This document shows positions 1 through 9,000 of a stretch of 64,000 bases of DNA, piece by piece; the stretch's first letter is position 1, and each line of letters begins with the position of its first letter. The stretch comes from Halichondria panicea. Taxonomy: Eukaryota; Porifera; Demospongiae; Suberitida; Halichondriidae. The stretch lies in the NCBI RefSeq assembly GCF_963675165.1, contig NC_087383.1:4308979-4372978 (forward strand), given 5' to 3'. A program made the translations under genes and the position numbers. The notes beneath the pieces are model-generated. The model ran no database searches. It worked only from the letters and a program-made list of their open reading frames with translations, and was not told the DNA's origin.

Positions 1-3000
1 AACTGGATTCTCATCTCTCAAGCAACGTTTATCAGTGAAGACAGCAGACTTCCCTCCATTGTGAAACGAGTTCTCACCAATTCTGGTGTATATCTAGTCG
101 AGGTCCCTTCAAACATATGGAGAGCAATGTATCACGCCAAGGTTGGTGTCACGGAGGTATCTCCTATGTTAGTTCGCTCCAAACTTCGCACCCACCCTGA
201 AAGTTATTCTAACATTGACCCAATTGGCAAGAGGGTGATTTTGACGTACTGCCTCTCTGACAATTGCTACAACGATCTCAAAGGTTTAAATCTTCTACCC
301 CTAGCGAATGGTAGCTTTACTAACTTCGATACCACTTTCGGACAGCAAACCGTTTACCTTTGCTCTAATGATTGTCCGCGATCCTTACTCCCTAACTTGA
401 ACCACTTACTTGTCGATGCATCAGATGATATAAATCTTCAACAAAATTTGTATTCTGTGGCTGCTCAACAACAAACAAAACTTCGACTCCTCACTGAGAG
501 AGATGTTGCTAGTCTCCTCTCCAAGGCTCTACCTTCAAGCAGGAGCAGTCTAGTGCCCATGCCCCACCCTCAGATTCCCTCCACTTGGCTTCAGACCTTC
601 TGGAATTGGATGCAGAATAAAAATTTACAATATTTTGCTAACCAGCTTCTAATTCCTTGCTACATCTCCACCTCTAGCTCAACAAGAAGTTTTTGCCTTG
701 CTCCCCTTAGCAGTGTACAGGCCGTGATTTATGTCAGCAGATTTTCGTCTTGCTCTAGCAGTTTGCTCTCTGCTCTTTACAAAATGAATATCAGAATTTG
801 CCTACAAAGTGAATTCAGTTATATACAGCACAGGCAACTTTCATCATGCATAAAGCAGCTAGACACAAACAACGTGTTAGATGTCATAGCATCACAGCCA
901 AATTACGGAGGAATTACTTTTACAGCTCCAGAAGCTGACAGCTTGAGAGTTTTTCTCATATCTAGCACTTACACACCTTCTCCAATGAGAATTAATGTCT
1001 TAAAGAACATTTGCATATTCTCGTCTGCTTCAAACTCATCTGAAAAACTGTTTTCTATTAACACAGCAACATTGAATTCTGTAACAAGACAAGTAGTAGG
1101 AGAACCAAACAACTGTGCTTTCAATGTTGCAAACCTGCCTTCAAACTTCATTGTTCTGTCCCGAGGAAATCAGTATCAGCTGCAGCTATTGCAATCCTTA
1201 ACTATCTCTTTTCCATCAGATTGCAAACTTCTTGTTGATCATGTGTTTCCGCTCATTAAAAGCAGGACATTCCCAGACCACCTCATCGACAACATAATGT
1301 CAGAAGTACTGGCCATGTTTCCAGTCCTCAACTCCAGAGAGTACAATATTAATATGGCCAGTCACCTTCAGGGCTTACAATTTGTAAAGACAGCTAATGG
1401 GCGAAAGAGTCCTTTGGAACTATTTACGCCTTTTGATTCAGATATTTTGAGCCTGTATAGCGGAGATAATGTATTCCCTCAGGCTCCTTACAACACGTAT
1501 GAGAGAGTTCAAACTTTAAAAACCTGTGGTCTCCGTGTCGCAGTTACCCCACAACAAGCCCTTGACATTGTCTACTCCATTAGTTGTTCCCACAGCACAC
1601 GTCCACAACAAGTCGATAGCGTAAAGCTAAGTCGGGCCAAGGCAGTGCTTAATTACATAAGCACACCTACTTTTCAAAAGCAAACTGGTGGACACTATGT
1701 AGTAGCTAATGATCGTTATCGAAATTACACCTTCTCAACTGCTCTTAAGCATCTAGCTACTAACTGGAGCTGGCTCCCAATTCTCAGTGATAAGCCGTCC
1801 GGCTATCCTGAGAATATGTCATGGAAAGGGCAAGGCCTTAGTTCACATTTTATTTCTCTGAGCAACTCCATAGTTGCACCTTTGGAGCAAAGTACTCTTC
1901 CCTACCTAGTTGGCTCACAGGCCTATATTGTATCTCCTACTGTTGCCCATTATATTGCCGATATGCTATCAACTGATTCTGGTAGTCTTTCACAGTATGT
2001 GGTCGCTCACTATAAAGAGATACTCACACTCAAGGATCAACTCTCTGCAGATGTTATGAACTGGCTTGTTCTTCAAGTGTATGGCTACATGAACAGTCAA
2101 GGTGCTTCCTATCGTGCATCATTATACTCTATTCCAGAATGGATATATATCAAGAAAGACAGGAAGTTTGTAGCTCCAGCTGTAGTAGCTTTAAAGCAAA
2201 AATCTACTTTCAAGCGTGACCTTGAACCGTACATTTACGTTCTACCCGACACCCTATCTGAATTTTCCATACTTTTTGGCTCAGCTTCTAGAATCTCAAA
2301 AAACGTTAGTCAAGCCCAGATCTTGTCCATCCTCAAGATGATCAGAGACAATGTACAAGCTAATGTTCACCAAACAAATGCTATAGAATCCTGGAGTACA
2401 GTCATGAGCATTCTTAACTGGCTTACGAACGATGGAAACCAGAATGTTCCCGATGAAGTTATGCCAGAAGATGTTCTGGTACCAGTGGAGACACAGTCTG
2501 CATGGCCCCAGCTAGTTCAAGCTTCGGAGGTGGTGTACACAGACAATGACTTCCTAAAGGATTACCTGCAATCGTCTGAGGAAGAACACTCCAACCAATT
2601 TGTGCATGACCACATTTCTGCTAGCCTGGCTCATAATCTTGGTGCAGTTCCGTTGTCGGAGTCTTTGGATATTTCTGAAGACACATTTGAAGATGCTGGT
2701 CAGCACGAACCACTCACCACTCGATTGAAGAATATCCTCCGAGACTACAAAGATGGACTCACTATTATCAAGGAACTGTTGCAAAATGCTGATGATGCAG
2801 AGGCTACTGAAGTGAACATTTGCTATGATGCTAGGCAGCATGAAGCAAATCCAAAGAAACTGTTCTTCTCAGGAATTGCTGAAGCTCACGGTCCTGCTCT
2901 TATCGTTCACAACAATCGAACCTTCTCAGATGATGACTTTAAGAATATAACCAAGCTAGCAGCAGCAACCAAGCAGGATAAAGCTCTCAAAATTGGCAAA

Positions 3001-6000
3001 TTTGGAATAGGCTTTTGCTCTGTGTACCACATGACAGATGTTCCGTCCTTCATCAGTCGAGATTACTTGTACATATTTGATCCTACTCTTTCTTACTTGA
3101 AGAAAGAAGTCAAAAATCCTGCACAACCTGGAAAGAGAACTAAATTTACGCACAGGCTTATATCTGGCTCAAAGCAGTTAGATCCGTACATAGGTCTGTT
3201 TGGATTCGAGAGAACACACAGTTATCAAGGTACATTGTTCCGATTGCCTTTCCGCACAAATGCCAGTGTGCTTAGTGGGACTTGCTATACTGAAAACACT
3301 TTTACAGATCTCGTGTCAGCCATTAAAGAATGTAGCTCCAGCTTACTTCTCTTTTTGCAACATGTGAGAACAATTACTTTCCAGCGAATCGATCCTGGCC
3401 AAAATGCTCCAGTAGTCCTGTTGAAAATATGCCGTGAGAGTATTCACTCCCCCATTTCTCTTCCTACTGGAGTTGAGATTCAAAGTTTGTCTTGTACAGG
3501 AGGGGCACAGGATGTAAGTAAAAACTGTCATTGGCTGATTTCCCAAGCAAATGAAAGAGATTGCCAGAAGATATACTACACTGCCACAGTTGCTTGCCCG
3601 TTAGGCACTTCTGGTAGCTACAGTTTGAACGAAAGTTTCCCAGGAGAGATATTTTGTTTCCTACCGCTCTCTCAGAAGTCAGGGCTACCAGTTCACATCA
3701 GTAGCAACTTTGCTGTGATCAACAATCGCCGAGGCATCTGGACTTCTGACGAAGCTACCTCACAGACAGGCAGAGAAGTCGCATGGAATATCACTCTAAT
3801 GCAAGGGGTCATTCCAAGAGCTTATCATACACTTTTGATAGCACTGAAAGGAATGAACATCCAGGGCTATATTTTCCATGGTTTGTGGCCACAAAAGACA
3901 AAATTATTGAATCAAAATCCATGGAAGTATATGGTATCACAGCTGTATGTACTGATTTCATCAGACCAACTTTTCTACTCAGAGTACCTAAAGCAATGGT
4001 TACATTGCAATCAAAGCAGATTTCTTGCTCCTGGAATCTTGTGTCAGTCATCAGAGCAATCTTCAACTCCTCAATGTGTTACTAGAGTTGTCAAGTATCT
4101 ATACCTGCCAATAGTTGAACTACCTATCACATTCCATTCTTACTTCAATTTGAAAGAAGTTACAATTGATGAACCCGCTTTCACCAAAATTTTTTTCCAG
4201 AACTTGAAATCTCTTGAGTCGATCCTCAGCACTCGCTCTGAGGTAATTCAGTACATGCTTGAGGTGTATGCAGCTGAGTATGATAATGAAACAGAACGGA
4301 GCTACTTGTTGGATGTTTACTTCAAGAATTATGCCTCCATACCATGTACCCCTGACGGCAAAGTACTCAGAAAATGCACTGAAGTTGTTGACCGTGATGC
4401 TGATTTTGCTCCTCTGTATGATAAGTCTGAGAGCTGTTTTCCTATTGACGAACTATCGGAAAGGCATCTTTCCGGCACAGCCTTGCTTGATCTTGGTATG
4501 ATAAGTGAAGCTATTCCATATGATATGCTTGTGGAGCGTGCTCGTACTATTCCGACTTTATATTCATCCAACAAAACCAAAGCTTTAAAGCGTGCAAAAC
4601 TTGTTCTGTCATCATGTACCAAAGTTGTTAGGGCAGCAGAATTGCCACTTACTAAACGAAAGAACGCTAAATCTCGAAGTTTACCATACCAGAAACCCAT
4701 CAGTAGTGGGGAGCTATCTTCTATTCCATTTTTACCAGTGCTTCCAAAACCAACAGGATACCTTCTTCCATGGAAAGGAGATGGGCATGAACTCATGTGT
4801 GGTAAAGATTTGATGATTGTAGGCCAAGATAGGTATAGAGGAAGTACCGGTATCAATCCTGATCTTGCTGGGTCCCAAGTTACATTTGTGAATGAAAACC
4901 GTGTTGAAGATGGAGGCTGTGGGTATATCAACCAAGATAGTCTTTCGGTGATGAGCATACGAAAATCACCTTCCATGGATGAAGCTATTGCACAACTTGC
5001 TGAGATACAAGGAGTGTTTGAATCTCAACTGCCTACTGTAACACAAGAGTTGGTGGAAAGTATTGATAGAATGTGCCGTCAATTGTATGGTTTCCTTGAC
5101 AAGCAACTTGAGCCTGAGAAAGTTCATACATATTTTCCGTGGCATTCAAAACAAGAGCCATCAGGTAGAAATCAGAAGGAAATTCAGCACCTGCAAATAT
5201 CATCTGTGTGGACTGGGAAGCAGTTCGTCAACAAGGAGGTTGTTGGAAGTGACTGGAGCTGTGATGGTCCCTATCTATACAAAGTACCAGCAAGTTTATC
5301 ATCGAGGAAACACTTGATTGAATCTTTGCAGTTGAAGAAACATTTTTACCTGAAGGACATTGAGAAAGCTCTTAAAGCTATGAAGAGCGATTTTAAAGAC
5401 CAACCAGTAGATAAGCAGTGCCAGGCCGTGCTACATTCTGTTGTAACTCTGCTTCACCATATCGAACTGAATCCAGTAACTATCCCCACACTTATGCTTC
5501 CTGGTGAAGATTATGTCCTGCACAAGTCAAACACACTGGCCTATAATGACGTAGACTGGGCACCAAAGGACCCTAAGTACACTTACGTACATGACACCAT
5601 TCCACCAAGCCTGGCAAAGAAACTGGGCGTGGTACCAGCAAGAAGTAGAATCCTGGAGAAATTTGTGAGCTCTTCATCCAGTCAATTTCAGAGTATCAAA
5701 TTCGGCCAGCATGAAGAACTAACTAGCAGGATTCAAAACATAATACGAGATTATCCGTTTGATATCACAATTCTTAAAGAACTTCTCCAAAACACTGATG
5801 ATGCCAAGGCAACTAAAATGTATATCATTTTGGACATGAGGACTCACGGAAATCAAGGAATACTATCGCAGAATTGGGATAAACTTCAAGGCCCAGCTCT
5901 TCTAGTTTGGAATGACAGTGTCTTTTCTGAGAAAGACTTGGTAGGCATACAGAAATTGGGGCTTGGGAGTAAACGCACTGACTACGAAAGTATTGGTCAG

Positions 6001-9000
6001 TACGGCATCGGCTTCAATGTTGTTTACCACCTCACTGATTGCCCTAGCTTCATCACTGGAGGAGAAACTATGTGTGTGCTGGATCCACACTGTAAGTATG
6101 TGCATGAAGCTAATGTGCTCTATCCAGGACGAAGATTTGAAGGTTTGAGTCAGGGCTTCTGGAAATTATTTCCTGATATGAGCTCTGCTTATCTGCAGTC
6201 TGGCCTTGAAAATTGCCCTCCTGAGCTTAGTGGTGGCTCTTTATTTCGATTTCCTTTAAGGCACACAGAACAGCATTTGAGAGACTCACAAATTGTCGCT
6301 AGAAATAAGAACGGAACTCCAGTTGGTGTACCTATAACATCTAGAAGCATGCTTAAAATGCTTCAAGATTGGGCACCCAGTATGAAAGAAGCAATGCTTT
6401 TTCTCAATAATGTCACAGAACTAAAATTCATGGTTATAGGAGAAAATAGGAAGACTATAGACATCATGAATAAGTATTGCACTGAAGTTGACGATTCAGT
6501 TCAAAAGAGTCGCCTACAGCTTCATAAAGCAATGTCTGACTTTAACAACAAGAAAGGAAACAAATCTCTTGTAATCAGATACCCCTTAACCATTAGTGAC
6601 ATACGTTTCTCATCTGGAAAGGAAGTTTCAACGGTCGAAAAGTGGTTAATTCAACAGGGGCTGGGAGATATGGAGAATGAACAACAAACGTGGAGTTTTG
6701 TTGAAACGATCAAGCCAAGACATGGGATTGCAGCTCCTATCTCATTGCCTCCACGTCCCAGACCAATGACACCATACACTCAAGTTTTTCTAAAGACTGC
6801 ACTATCAAGCGAGGAAAAATTCAGGGGCAAAGTGTTTTGCTTCTTGCCTCTACCAGTTACATCAAAACTGCCGGTGCATGTGAACGGAAACTTTATTCTG
6901 AACTCAACCCGTAGAAACTTGTGGAGTTGTACAGAGGAGGAGAGACAAGATGACCGATCTGTTTGGAACAATCGATTGTTTCAAGCGATATCCTCTTCGT
7001 ACGCAATTCTTCTTGAGCATTCTCAATCTTTTTATGTATCCACTGAGCCGTACAAGGGATGGCTCACAGTGAATCATGATATCAGGAAGTACTATGAGAT
7101 ATTTCCATATTCTTCTGAATTAGACAAAGTTTTCAAAAAATTTGCAGATAGTGTTTATGAGAAACTGGTTTCCCACAACAAAAACATTATGGCGGTAGTG
7201 GACAAGAAATACTCCGCAAGTATTTCACCATTGTCAACTAGATCAAAGAATACTACTAGTGAGTCAAAACAATTGCAAGTAATTTGGTATCCTCCTAAAA
7301 GCCGTGATCCATCCACTCAAGTATACTTCTGGTCATACGTTTCTAGCATTGATGAAGAGTGGAGAGAAATAAAAACAATTCTGGAAAGCATAGGCATGAA
7401 ACTGACAGCAGCAAGTCATTTTATTCAAGCTCAACTCAACGAATTCATGAAGGAGGGTACCAAGAAGATTGAATCTACCAGCCCGCAAACTGTATTCGAG
7501 TACTATTCAACATTTTGCTCTCAGGCAAGCAACACAAGACAGTTCCCATGTGCTATCAGTGACACTGTTTTTAGAGATGTGTCTAGATTTAAAATGTTTA
7601 CTGAATACCTCCTACGAGACACTATATGTACAACTGCTAAGGTATCACTGATTCCCTCAAGGATTAAAGCCAGTCCAGAACCTACAAACCCATCGGAATT
7701 CTCAAGTGAACCGTTTGGTCACCCCCTTCTCTTAACTGCAGATGGTCAGTTGAGGAGATTCCAACAAGAAGCGAAGGTTATCAAGTCAATTTTTTCTGAG
7801 CTTTTTCCCAGTGCCTCCGAGTGTTTTGTCCACCCTAAAATGATAGAGGTTGCATACAGCTGTGACTATTTTATAGTCTGTCAGCCATTGTTAGACAATT
7901 CTTACAGTATGGACCTTGTCAACAGGCTTCTATTCCATCACTTACCCAAGTGCCTGAAAACAAAACGAGTACTACAGCTTCCTCCAGAATTGTCAAAGGA
8001 CCAGTTGTACACATATTGGAAGTGCTTTTCATCAGATTCTGTTTTTAGTTTCCACATGCCCACTTTACTCAAACAATGGGCTCTTTTACCAAGTACATGT
8101 GGCAGTCTCCACTCGTACAGTGACTCGCTTGTTCCTGTTTATCCAGTTACAAAGCATGAAACGGAAGCCTCTTCGCTCGTTCTCGAAGTGTATCAAGTCC
8201 TACAAAAGGCAGGCATGCCTATCCTGGATATCAAAGTTGTTGGCTTTGCTAAACTATCTTGCCCAGTTCTATCTAATGTGTGTGATATTTTAAAGGCAAT
8301 GTTTTATCTTAATCAAAAGAAGGACTTGTCTGTGATTATTGGGAAGAACATTAGAACAATGGTGTCGTATCTCAAACAAATCGATTTTAGGAACAATCCG
8401 GAGAGTCTTAAGTATGTCAAGTCTCTTCCTCTGTTTGAGTGCGTGGATGGTGAATTCAGAGCTTTACATGATAAATCAGCTTATGTCTGGCCATGTGAAG
8501 CCAGTGATGTTGGCTACTCTGAATGGAGTGAATGTGTTCCAATGGCTGTTTTCGTCAAAACTGGTTTATGGGAACTCCTTGGTTCTCCAGAAACATTACT
8601 TATTACTGTGCTCTCTGTAGAAGAGTTATACAGCAAATTCATTTTCAAAAACTTCCATGTACTTGATGAGCACAGTAGATACAGTCACCTTGCCCATATC
8701 AGAGATGAATTATTTGACATTATCAGTGTTTGTGCAAGCAATAAATCTAAGCACAACAAAAACAGGGAACGAGCTGCAACCTTTATCTGTGACTTAAAAA
8801 GACTCAATTGTATTGGTGAAGATGTCTTGAAACCAGTGAGCAGCTATTGCAACCATGAAGTCGAGATTTTCAACACTTTCAGTGAGTACTTCGATTTTCT
8901 CCCTGCCTACTTTAAAAGTGCATGGAAAGAATGGCTCAAGTTCTTCATGGAGTTAGGACTGAAGTGCACAGTTACAATGGAACAATTTTTGCTGTTTTGC

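Noticed and set aside
61..63. GTG at 61 as the start codon of the sacsin frame
   Set aside because: The frame is open from base 1 and sacsin proteins are about 600 residues longer at the N-terminus. This is an internal codon cut off by the window edge.
4329..4976. 215-codon minus-strand open frame inside sacsin
   Set aside because: It lies wholly opposite conserved sacsin coding sequence and has no recognisable domain; it is a shadow frame.
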